Of a DNA stretch of 51,563 bases, positions 22,901 through 35,070 are shown piece after piece; within the stretch, counting starts at the first letter, position 1, and each line of letters begins with the position of its first letter. Below the pieces are notes generated by a model. It made no database searches. It was given only the letters and a program-made list of their open reading frames with translations, and was not told where the DNA came from. The position numbers were made by a program, and so were the translations under genes. Where the stretch lies: positions 1 through 51,563 of the forward strand of contig JADRCO010000121.1 of the NCBI GenBank assembly GCA_021464525.1, in the 5' to 3' direction. The stretch comes from Rhizophagus sp. LPA8_4_AMF. Lineage: Eukaryota; Glomeromycota; Glomeromycetes; Glomerales; Glomeraceae.

Positions 22901-25900
22901 AAGTACAGACGAAGGAAGCACATGGGAAGACGTCCTTTCTGAAGCCGGATCGATTGCTTATATGTTCTTACATGATCATGATAAAACTAAGGTAAATTAT
23001 AATACAAGTTGAAAATTATAAAATATTTGTTATTAAACGTATCTTTGTTTTAATTTTTAATTTTTAGGCTTATTTCTTCCCCGATAAAGCTGATGATAAA
23101 ACTTATTATATGTGGTTCACTACAAATAGTGGAAATACTTTTGATAAAACTGAACTTAAAAATGAGCCTAATAAACTTAATCTTAAAATGCTTGATTTCC
23201 ACCCGAAGGAATATGATTGGTTATTATATATGGCTGGCACTACATGTCCTGGATGTCATTCAATCACTTATTTCTCTTCAGACAATGGAAAAAGTTGGAA
23301 GGAAATTGAGACTTGGGCAGATAAATGTATTTTTGGGAAAGATACAGAATTTTCAGAAACAGAAAATGATGCTGTCTTTTGTTCATCATACAAAGATAAA
23401 AATTCGAAAGTATCTCAAGATATATTAGGTGGTAGAACTTCGGAAGCAAATCCTTTACAACTTGTTAAAATGAGAACAGATGGAGGGTCCAAAAAAGTTT
23501 TATTTAATGATGTTGTTAATTATTTCGTCTTTAATGAGTTTATGGCTGTGGCTACGGTTTGTTTAGTTTTTATTTTCTTAAGTATATTTTGACTAATTTG
23601 GCTTTTTTTTAAAGCAATATTTTTTTTTAAAAAACAAATTAGGAAGAACGCGGGGAATTGTTACTTCATATTTCAGAAGATGGAAGTAAATTCTCTACTG
23701 CGACTTTCCCACCTGATATCAATGTAAACCAACAAGTAAGTTTGATATGAATTTTTAATTTGATAAAAAAGAACGTGTATTAATAGTTTCAACACATAGG
23801 CGTATACTATCCTTCCATCTACTACTGGCTCTATATTTCTTGATGTATATAAATCTCTAAGACTTGGATCTGAGTATGGTTCCTTATTTAAATCTAACTC
23901 AGATGGTACAGACTTTAATAGAATCCTTGATAACACGAATCGCAATGTTTTTGGAAATGTGGACTTTGAAAAAGTTCAGGGATTAGATGGAATTATATTA
24001 GCTAACCAAGTTGTAAATATTGATGAGCTTAATGATTATGTGAAGAAACTAATTATCACTAAAATAAGTTATGATGATGGTAAGTAAATTATCTTCTTTT
24101 ATGACATTAAATTAGAAATTAACATTTTATAATTTTAATCTCAGGTTCTCATTGGAAACGTATGAAATTTGATGGTGGTGATAGCAGCTGTCAGGTCTGT
24201 AAATTCCTTTAATTATATATGTATCTTTTTTTTAAAAAAAACCCAAAATTTATTTAAAAAATAAATTTTTCTAGGATTGTTATCTTAATTTACATGGTCG
24301 TACTGATATTCATGGTCCGGGTAGTATATTCAGTGCCCCATCTGCAATTGGGCTTTTAATCGGGGTTGGTAACTTTGGACGCCACCTCTTACCATACAAC
24401 GAATGTAATACATTTATGAGTCGCGATGGCGGTAGAACTTGGAAAGAAATCCGACGTGGACCAAGTTTATATGAATTTGGCGACCAGGGAACAATAATTG
24501 TCGTTGTAGACAATGAAGCTCCTACAGATCACGTTATGTAAGTTGACTGGGTCTAAAATTAATTTCTTAAATATACCATTATTCCTTAAAATAAATAAAT
24601 AAATATATAAATTTTATAAATTTTCAAAATATAGGTACAGTTGGAATTACGGAAAAGATTGGAAAAAATATACATTTACCACTTCAACTCCTGTTAGAGT
24701 TTCACTTCTTACTACAAATTCAAAGTCCACGAGCATGAAGTTCTTGTTATTAGGATATACTGTTCAAACTTCAACACATGAAGCTAGTCCAGTTGTCGTT
24801 ACACTTGACTTTTCGCAATTAGAGAAGAGAAAATGTAAGTAGAATTAATAATAATGATATATCTTTTTTTTTTAATTTTTAACTTTTATATTTTTTAATT
24901 TTAATTTTTCAGGTGATAAAGATGATTATGAATTATGGAATCCAATGGATGAAAACAGTGATGATCATACATGCCTATTGGGTGAAGAAGTTAGTATTCG
25001 ACATCTCTCTTTCCGTATAAGTTATAAATTTATATTTTATAAAATTTTAACTTCAATATTAGATAAAATTTTGGCGACGTAAAGCTGACGCAGAATGTCA
25101 TATTGGAGAATCTATACCTAAACCTCCTGAAAGAATAATATGTAAATGTACTAAGCATGATTTTGAGTGGTAAGTATAATTTTAATAAACAATTGATTTT
25201 ATTTATTTAAAATACGTATCTTAGAATTTCAATTTCTTTCAGTGCTCATGGTTATTGGCGTAATGAAACGGGACAATGTGAATTGATGGGTCCTGATCCA
25301 GATCGTCCAGCTAATTGTAAAGATAAATATTCAGGACATTCAGGTTATGTTAAAATGAAAAAATCAAACTGTGAAGGAGGCGAAAATCTTGATAAAAAGA
25401 TTGAAAAACCTTGTGATTCAGGTAAATTCGCCTTTCTAAATATATTTTAATGATAGTATTGATTAATTCTTATTCTTGTTTATTGTTTAAATCAGGAAAT
25501 ATAGTTATTTCTAAGACGGTATGTATATACAAAGTTTCAACATTGTTTCGGTAGTTCTAGAAATAAATGTTCTAATAATTTTTCATAAAATTAACAGAAA
25601 GTATTTGATCAACGTATTGCTGAGTATTTTTACTTCAATGAATCAAACACTATCTTGGCACGGTCGATGGATAATGTTGTATGGCGAAGTACTGATGAAG
25701 GCTATACATGGACATCGGTTTCCAAAGAAAAAATTTATGGTCTCATACAAAATCCCCATTTTAATAACTATGTAGGCAGATTATATAATATTCTTTTGTG
25801 TTATTTCTTATTAATCGGAATAACTGATATTTTTTTTTTTAGGCATATCTCATTACGCTCGAAGACAGACATTTGTATACGTCCGATTCTGGAGCTACTT

Positions 25901-28720
25901 TCAAAGAATTTAAAGTTCCAATAAAGCCTAATCTTCTTCAAATTCCGATTCTTAGTTTCCACCCTGATAGGCCAGAATATTTAATATATACAGGCAGTAT
26001 AGATTGCGAAGACGAATGGTCTCAAACTTGTCATACTCAAGTAAGTACGAAATTGAAATTATTGATTATTCATTTTTTAATTTTTCATAATATTCTTTTA
26101 GGCATCTTATACTTGGAATAATGGTAAAGACTGGAAAAGTCTTGACACGTATGTCAGAGTATGCCAATGGGCTCGTAACAAGAAATTCAAAGTACATCGA
26201 GATCTTATCATTTGCGAGTCGTATCTTAACAAGGAAGGATCACAAAAAACATTTTTCAACAATCCGCTTAAACTTGTATCTTCAGATAACTTTTTTAACA
26301 ATAAAAACACTGCGCCTATTGGAAACATTGTTGGGTTTACTATTTATGAAGAATTTATGATTGTTGCCGAGGTTCGTACCTTATTCAAAACTTGATTTTT
26401 ATCAATTCGGAAATTTATGTTAATTTTCATATTCTTTAATAAAGCTACTGCCAAGTGGTCAAAGTCTCCGTCTCTTGGTTTCACTCGATGTTAAAAATTT
26501 TGCGGAAGCTCAATTCCCACCAAATATGCTAATGACTCAAAATGTATTTTTTTTTAACTACTAACTTTTTTTTTTATCTTAATTTCTAAATTCTCTTTTA
26601 TATTATTTTATAGGCGTACACTGTTTTGGAATCAGCCACTTATTCTATTACACTTCACGTCACTACATCAGCAACATATAAATATGGCAATATCTTGAAA
26701 TCAAACGGAAATGGAACTTTTTATTCATTTTCTTTGGGATATGCTAATCGTGATGATAAGGGCTTTGTTGATTTTGAAAAAATGCAAGGTATTCAAGGAA
26801 TCGCTTTGGCAAACATTGTCAGTAATGTTAATGAAGTTAATATGGGAAATAATAAAAAATTAAAATCTATGATTACAACAAATGATGGCGAGTATAGATC
26901 TTCTTTTGCTGTGTTATGATTTATTATGAATTATTAATTTATTAAAATTTCTTTTCTAACTTTTAGGAGCTACATGGAAATTGTTGAACCGACCAGAATT
27001 TGATTCAAATAATAATAAATATCAATGCGACGTGATTATTAAACTCTGTTATTTATGTGATTTTTAAATATTTTGTAACATAATTAACATATCTAAATTC
27101 CTTTGTGTAGGGTCCTCTTGATAAATGTTCATTACATCTGCATAGTTATACTGAACGGAGGAATCCACGTGATTCTTTTAGTTCTTCTTCTGCTATTGGT
27201 TTGATGATGGGCGTAGGAAATGTTGGTGAACATCTAACTCCATACTTGGAAGGAGATACTTTCTTAACAAGAGATGCTGGCACTACATGGATTGAAGTTA
27301 AGAAGGGTGCTTATATGTACGAATTTGGAAATCAAGGTGGTATCATGGTATTAGTTGATGATGAGCAAGCGACAGATCACATATTGTGAGTTGCATCGTT
27401 TCTATTTCCTTTTATTTATTTGTTAATATATTTTAAATTAATGAATTTTTTGATTTTGTCACAAGATATTCACTTAATGAAGGACTTTCATGGCAAGAAT
27501 ATAAATTTATTAAAGTCGGTGAACAACCTATCAGAGTTTTCGATATTGATACTATGCCAGGTGGACTAAGCAGTAAATTCATATTACGTGGTCTTAATCC
27601 TTCTCGTGGTGGCGAGGAAGTTGTCGTACACCTCGATTTTTCACACATATTTACAAGAACTTGTAAGTAATAGATCGCTTTCTATGACCTTCTTTGTTAA
27701 GTACTTATATTTTTTATTCTTATGTTTGCTAGGTAATCTGGAAAAAGATTTTGAAAAATGGACACCAAAACATCAAGACAATGAATGTCTATTCGGTCAT
27801 AAGGTAAAGTTTTAACTGACATTTATTTATTCTATTATTTATTAACCAATTGATATCAATATGTATATTGTTTACTTTTAGATTTCATATCTTCGAAAGA
27901 TACGTGAAAATGAATGTTTCATTGAAGATAGTCTTAGATATAAGAAAGAAAGAGGTGAAAATTGTGATTGTACAGATCACGACTTTGAATGGTAAGAAAA
28001 CTTAACATTTATCTAAATATAAGGCTTTTACTAATTAAATTTTTTCATATTAGTGATTATAATTACATGCGTAATGCGACGGGAGAATGTGTTTTGGTTC
28101 CTGGTGCTCAACCTTTACTTCGTAGTGCTTCCGAACAATGTGCTGATGGTGATGGATTTTGGTATGAATTATCTGGGTAAGTAATAAATTTTATCTTATA
28201 AGGTGAATTAAACTTCTGATAATAAATAATTTTAATATGTAAATACTTCTTTAAAACTAGTTATCGTAAACTTAAAGCCTCCACTTGTGAGAATGCACCT
28301 CCTAAATTTGGTAAAAGGCATCCTTGTCCAGGAAACCATTCAGTTTTATTTTGGATAATTATTATATTGTCACCTTTCGTTATAGTTGGAATTGCGACAA
28401 TTTGTTTCATTAACAAAAGACATGGACGAACAGGAGGGTTAGTTGTTATTACTTATATCTTTTATTATTTTATGATATTATAATTGCTGATTATTCTTTA
28501 TTTATCATCATCAATTAGACGTATTCGACTTGGAAGTTCTATTGAACCTAATTCAATTATTGATATGTTTTATCAAATTAGAATGCCAAGATTTATTTCA
28601 AGATTATGGTCAAAGATTCCATTACCTGGTCGCAACAGTTATCATTATTCACCTGTTGCTACAGATGACGGACATGATGTTTTAATGGATGATTATGTAC
28701 AAGATAATGAAACATTATAA
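19974..28720 (+). CDS. VPS10: VPS10/sortilin receptor with three VPS10 modules
   Basis: About 32 exons join in phase to ~2113 residues. Type I receptors of this family sort vacuolar hydrolases from Golgi to endosome and recycle through retromer. The start at 19974 gives a signal peptide ([18 protein letters not shown]). Module 1 spans exons 19974-22623, module 2 22695-25421 and module 3 25496-28437. Each has a beta-propeller with Asp-box-like turns ([24 protein letters not shown]), an LHLH block followed by GVGN, and a C-terminal Cys module ([45 protein letters not shown]). One transmembrane helix follows ([20 protein letters not shown]). The ~80-residue cytosolic tail ends [10 protein letters not shown]. 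Yeast Vps10 has two modules and ~1580 residues, so this is one module larger. The intron after NDG at 26887 has a GC donor. First exon boundaries: 20159/20293, 20424/20519, 20704/20798, 21861/21929, 22181/22253, 22359/22424. Confidence 0.93.
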
Positions 28721-30193
28721 CAAAAAAACTATATATAGATTTAAATGCAGAAATTTTTTTTAAACATTAATATTTTTGTATATTTTTTTTTCTCAATTTT
28801 GTATTTATTTTTGTTTTGTAAAGCTTAGATAATTTAAATAAATTACAGTAGTATATATGTAATTAATAATTCAAATACATACTAATACCACAATAGACAA
28901 TTTTGCTCGTGACTTTTTGGCCATTAAGAAATATCACAGAATTGTTTATCCTAAATCCAATTCGAATATTGATGACTCTAGCTGGCACTATGGCTTAATT
29001 TTGGCCAAATTCGAATTTAAATCCGGTTATTTTTTTCAAACCTAATAAATAAATTCGGAATTTGGAAAATCCGGAATTCACGAATTCGATTCCATGTCCT
29101 AAGTTTGTAGTTAGGGATGACAAATCAAAAACTGCGTCATTCAAGTATATAAAAATCTAGTACCAGGCAGAAATATTTTAAGAAATAATATAAATAATGA
29201 ACTACAAAATTATTATCACTAAATAATGCAGAGTTGTACACTGCTACTAGGATAATTTAGTAAAGACTGTAAATTATCTTGCGAAAATACCAGTACTACT
29301 AACGTCATTCTTGTTTAACTATCTTGAAAGTTACATGTGTTTTATTCTACATAGTTCCGGGCATTTATCTTAATATATATTATAATTATAATTATATAAG
29401 TATCTAATGGCCATTATGCAGGAAATCTCTTGCTGATCCAATGCAAGAGATGGCAAATGTACGAGTACTTGGCAAACACTAAATATTTTTGTAATACGCT
29501 TCTAAAATCAAATTCTGTAATTTGACATATAAACCGATTATGAGATGTCGATTTATTCGATTTCGTGTTGATGGAAACCATCAAACAATATATTAATAGA
29601 ATAATATTTCACAATACAATATTAATATTGTAGCATATACATTCCAAATATTGTACTTATTTGTGATATTTATGAATGAATCGTAATTTATGGATAATGG
29701 GAATAAATTTAAATTGTCATTTTGATTGAAAGTGAGTTTATTTTGTATTAAGTATAAAACAAACTTCTTAGTGCTTATCTTTTAATAATATAAGGTATCG
29801 ATGAGATCGAATTTGATTCTGAGACTGGTACAAATCATATGAAAGTAAGGCTGGTTATGATTCTATTTATCCATCTTGTATAAAATTCTATATCCAATCA
29901 AATCCTGCTTAACTTTTCATCAAAAACGAACGAGAAAAATATTCGTAAAAGAAATAAGGTATGTTGGAGATGATGTGTAATCGTCTTTCAATTCATAGAT
30001 GTCCGTGAAACTTTAGGCATTTTGGGATCTAATCGATGATTAACGGACACACCAAAATGTAACGTAGTACAGCATCAAATGACTTTAATTACATGGACAT
30101 CTTTGACATCTCTGTTGATATATTTGAACTCGTTAGGATACCGGATAAAATTTTTAGAATAGTTACTGAAAATTTATCCTAGAATTCAAATTA
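28721..30193. other. intergenic between VPS10 and VAC14
   Basis: About 1.5 kb with no supportable gene. At about 28966-29090 there are short repeated and inverted AATTCG/TCCGG-rich words (for example CGAATTTAAATCCGG near 29012 and CCGGAATTCACGAATTCG near 29071), possibly a decayed small inverted-repeat element. The rest is unremarkable A/T-rich sequence. Confidence 0.5.
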
Positions 30194-33100
30194 ATGTCGG
30201 ACGTTCTAGTTCTAAGTGCCCAAATTGTTCGTGGACTTAATGAGAAAGCGTATGAAAAACGTAAAGCCGCCGCATTAGAAGTTGAAAAGTATGCATTATT
30301 GGTTTTCGAGTTTGTTTCGAACACTTTAACGGTTATGAGCGCGTCCTTAAGGGTTATTAGCCTAGCATTTATCTGAAAAGTTTGTGAAAAAAGCTTATTA
30401 GATTAATTTTTTCCTAATTATACTTTATTTTTCATAGGCTTATTCGTGAATACTCTGCGAGCAAAGAAACCGAAAGAGTTCGAGCAATTCTAGATAAACT
30501 CGTTCAAGATTTTGCGTATTCAGTAAATGCTAATTCACGCAATGGGGGATTAATTGGTTTGGCAGCCGCGTCTATAGCTCTAGGCCCAGTAAGTCTTAAT
30601 AAAACTGTATTCTTTTGTATAATCTGAACCTGGCTGATTGGTGTCTGATATTGTTTAGGACGTAGCTGCATATTTGGATGATATTGTTCCTCCAGTTCTC
30701 GCTTGCTTCGCAGATCAAGATAATCGTGTCAGATATTATGCTTGTGAAAGCATGTATAATATTTCGAAAGTGTCAAAAGGAGAAATATTGAGATATTTCA
30801 ATGAAGTATTTGATGCGATGAGCAAGGTAAATTCTATTTATCCAAAGTTTGATAGTACTTTTAATCAGGTACAAACAGTAATCAACATTATGCGTACTCA
30901 TTTTATGCGCAAATTATAGCTGGCTGCGGATTCTGAACTTTCTGTTAAAAATGGTGCTGAACTTCTGGATAGATTAATTAAAGATATTGTGGCAGAACAG
31001 TCTACTACATATGTATCTATCTTAGCTCATCCTTCTCTGTCACATGATGACTCAATGGGACCAGTTTCAATGCCACGTACAACTGCTTTCTCATTACCTA
31101 GATTTATTCCTTTACTGGCCGAACGTATCCGAGCGAAAAATCCATTTACACGTAATTTCCTGGTATCGTGGATTACTGTACTGGACTCAATACCGGACCT
31201 TGAACTAGTATCATTTTTGCCGGACTTCTTGGATGGTCTTTTGCAATTTTTAAGTGATCCAAATGATGTTAGATATGCGACTTCAACAGTACTTGCAAAT
31301 TTCTTAGCTGAGATACGTGAAGCAGTCGAAGTTAAAGAACAACAAAAACAGCAATCAATGAAAACTTATTCTCTTGAACAACAAAAACTATCTGAAACTG
31401 CTAGTGATGCAGGTGAAAGTATAAAGGATGGTGATGGCGATGACGCTACACTAGTAAAATCATCTATTAATTCAGCTGATGGAGATATTAACTGGGATGC
31501 AGTTTCGATAAGTGAAACAGAGGGAAAGGGCAAAGGTTCTTGGGTTCCTGGTCAAGGAGTTGTCATTAATTATACTCGAATTGTTGAAATTTTAATGCCT
31601 CACTTGTCTTCTCATGGTAAGTTTCTCTTTATTAATTCATTAAAATTTACCTTATCACTTATATATTATTTTGTATTTCATTTCCTTTATAGAAGAAGAG
31701 ATTCAGGCAACTGCATTAAAATGGATAAACGAATTTATAACACTCGCCAAAGATGTCATAATTGCCTTTACACCACAACTGATAAGCGCTGTCCTACCTT
31801 CATTAGCCCATTTAGTAGTATATATCCTTTATACTCATATTCATGTAGAGTTATAAAGTGTTCATTAAATACTTCTTATTTATGTCCTTGACAAGTATTG
31901 CTTACCTATCAGAAATGTTGCAGTGGAAGTGAATCGGAACCTATACAAATTGATTCTTGAAACTCCGACCAATACTAATCCATCCCTTCAATCGCCTCCA
32001 TACTCTTCTGCACATTTATCATCTATTTCGCCCGTGGATTCTTCTGTTCTTTTATCGCATATGGGAAACAATAAAGAAACCAATAGTATTAATACACTAC
32101 CTTTAATTTATGAACAAGCAGATCCATTTGATTACCAGGAAACTGTTAAAGCTTTGGTACATCAATTTAAAAATGACCATGAAGAAACAAGGGTGGCCAG
32201 TTTGGATTGGCTTTTAATGTTGCATAAGAAAGCACCCAAAAAGGTTTTGTCTTATAATATAAAAAATTATCATTAATTCATTTGTGTTATTTAACTTGAT
32301 AAATGTTCAACTTTGTAGATTCTTGCAATTGATGATGGTACTTTTCCAGTGCTGTTGAAGACTCTCTCAGATCCATCAGAGGAGGTTAGAATAAATTGCT
32401 AACATTTTAAATCTTTCTCTTTAGTATTTATAATTAATTGTGTATTCTTAATCAAATTTAGGTCGTAAAACGCGATCTTCAACTTCTTGCACAATTATCT
32501 TCTAGTTCGGAAGATGAATTCTTTACTCGTTTTATGGTCGATTTGTTGAAATTGTTTAGTACTGATCGACGGCTATTAGAATCGAGAGGTAGCTTGATTA
32601 TACGACATTTATGTTTAAGTCTTAATTCAGAAAGAATTTATCGCACCTTTGCGGAAATATTGGAAAGGGAGGAGGTTTTTATCAAGTTTCAATAATTATA
32701 TTTTTTTCCCCGTCACTGTGATCTAACATATTATTTTAATAGGACATAGAGTTTGCCTCCAATATGGTACAAAATCTTAACAGTATTCTTATTACCACTC
32801 CTGAACTTTCTGATTTGCGAAAAAGACTTAAAAATCTTGAAACAAAAGACGGACAAATGTTGTTTACTGCTTTGTACAAATCCTGGTGCCATAATCCTGT
32901 CTCTACATTTTCACTATGTTTACTAGCACAGGCTTATGAACACGCGGCAAATTTGTTACAAAGTTTGTATGTAATAATTTATTTTATTTTTGGTTGTTTT
33001 ATTAAAAGTGTTAAATTTCTGTCTTAAATTCGTTTCACTTTGTTTATATTAGTGCCGATTTGGATATAAATGTAAATCTCCTTATTCAGATCGACAAACT

Positions 33101-34031
33101 TGTCCAATTGTTAGAATCGCCAGTATTTACATGTAACTATTAAATTTTTTTTTTAAAAAAAAAGAGTTTTATATTCCAAATTGGAAAACTCGTAATATAG
33201 GGAATTAACATGTACTGTTTGGCAAATTTAAAGATCTTCGTTTACAACTTCTTGAACCAGAAAAATATCCGTATCTTTTCAAATGTCTTTATGGTTTATT
33301 AATGCTTTTACCACAGAGTAGTGCTTTTGCCAGTTTAAAGAATCGACTGACTAGTGTTTCATCAATGGGATTCTTACATTTGATACCAAAAAGGTATCAT
33401 CTTATAAATATATTAAATATCAAATTCGGACTGATTATTAAAATAAATAATATTTCTATTCGATAAGTGCACACCCGTCGGATATCAGACGGCCAAAAGG
33501 AGTACCCACAAAGGAAGATGGTATAAAATTCCAAGAGCTTTTAACTCATTTTAGAGCTATACAGACGAAACATGAAAAGACACGCAAACAAAGTAATTAA
33601 GAAATTTCATTTGAAATTTTTTTTTCTTTTTTTTTAATAGTAAATTTGATTTTATTTCTTATTAAATATCCTTAGCTCTTCAATCCCTCGGACGTTCAAA
33701 CAGTCAGTTGAACCGAAATCGGCATGGTCGAAATCGTGATCGAGATAAATCAACATTTCCCTCATCAAATCTGTCACCATCAACACATTTATCTACAAAC
33801 AAGCATATTGGAAGTAATGCACAATCGCCTCCTCATAGTAGTGATCATAGAGGAGGATCTGGTACTAGTGGTAGTACCTCTAGTGGGATAATATCAACGA
33901 GTCAGACTAAAAGGAGGCTGAGTGGCGCAAGTAATGCTAGTGCAACTAGCGATCACGGCGGAAATTCTAGTTCTCGGCCACAAAGTCCTCCTATTAATAG
34001 TAGTAAACGCGGAATCGTATACAGGAAATAA
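30194..34031 (+). CDS. VAC14: Vac14, scaffold of the PI(3,5)P2 kinase complex
   Basis: Thirteen exons in phase: 30194-30288, 30438-30588, 30659-30826, 30920-31616, 31693-31817, 31896-32243, 32319-32384, 32462-32674, 32743-32966, 33053-33132, 33234-33393, 33468-33592, 33676-34031; about 935 residues. Vac14 is a HEAT-repeat scaffold holding Fab1/PIKfyve kinase and Fig4 phosphatase on the vacuole and endosome membrane. Recognisable blocks: [20 protein letters not shown] at the start, [87 protein letters not shown], and [17 protein letters not shown], then [20 protein letters not shown]. An acidic/Gln insert lies in exon 4, and the C-terminus (exon 13) is a Ser-rich, basic, probably disordered tail. 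The exon 5/6 join (HLV then [16 protein letters not shown]) was chosen by phase and family spacing. Confidence 0.93.
33704..33930 (+). other. low-complexity coding tail of VAC14
   Basis: Within the last VAC14 exon the codons specify an Arg/Asn stretch ([14 protein letters not shown]) followed by Ser/Thr/Gly-rich sequence ([17 protein letters not shown]). The frame is intact and ends at 34031. The segment is likely disordered; fungal Vac14 proteins differ in this tail. Confidence 0.6.
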
Positions 34032-35070
34032 TATTTTTATTTTATATGTTCCGAAAAACATTATTAAATATATCAATCGTAAGCCCTTCATTATAATAAC
34101 ATGAATTAATTTATCGCATTTAATATATAGTATATAATTTGATATGATTTTTAATTATATATGTTATCAATTATTTAAATTTCAATTGTACATTAATTAT
34201 TATTTCTATGAGTTATGTTGAATGATAAAAAATAAATTATATTGAAATAGATAATTAGTAATGTATAGTATGAAACATTATACACGAGAAAGTTTTTTTC
34301 ATGCGAAAACTAATTTTCTAATGCCTGTGATCCACACCTTTGTTTAAACTACCTATACTAACATGTTATCTCTATGATCTGTCCCAGTCATCGACATCGT
34401 CAGTTATGCTTATGGGACATGCCGGGTCAAAAATAAATTTACATTTATCTTAGTAAAGTGTTAAGCTCTTCCGAAAAAAAGTCTGCCTTCTGTGACGCCC
34501 TCATCGAAAAATTGGGTATTTGGTTCGCAAGCTTCATTGCAAGCGCAGATCAATTGTGATTTATGATTTCTATTTTCTGATTGGATCATACTATTAGTCA
34601 ATAAAACTATTTAACCAAACTACAAATTTACAAATTTACCAAATGTTATTTCCAACATCTTAGTGAATTATCGCTATCTTAGAAATTCAATAATCATGTA
34701 TTAAGTAAATTATTTATCATACTAGGAAACGGAAACCGTCATTAAGTCCGAAGTGTTTTTCTGCTGCACATTGTCACGTGCGAAGCAAATATATCATTTT
34801 TGACATGTTTATGTTGACTTGCGTAGAAATAGTCCTTCGTTACATTTCGGACTAATAAACAGTAGTTTGCGAAATCAGCTGATAAATTAATTACCGAGAA
34901 TTTAATGCTAAATTAATAAATAAAATGTGGAAGTCGATACTATGAAAGAATAGAGTAGATTCATCTTGAAATTTGCCAAGTATTAATGATAATGGAACAT
35001 CATGCAATACGATTAGTGTTAACAATATAAATTATAATAAAATAAAGTCATTAATACTCACGTAATCAAA
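34032..35070. other. intergenic downstream of VAC14
   Basis: About 1 kb of A/T-rich sequence with no gene seen. A CACGTG palindrome occurs at 34775-34780, about 300 bp before the ABCA pseudogene, and might be a relic of its promoter. Confidence 0.5.
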
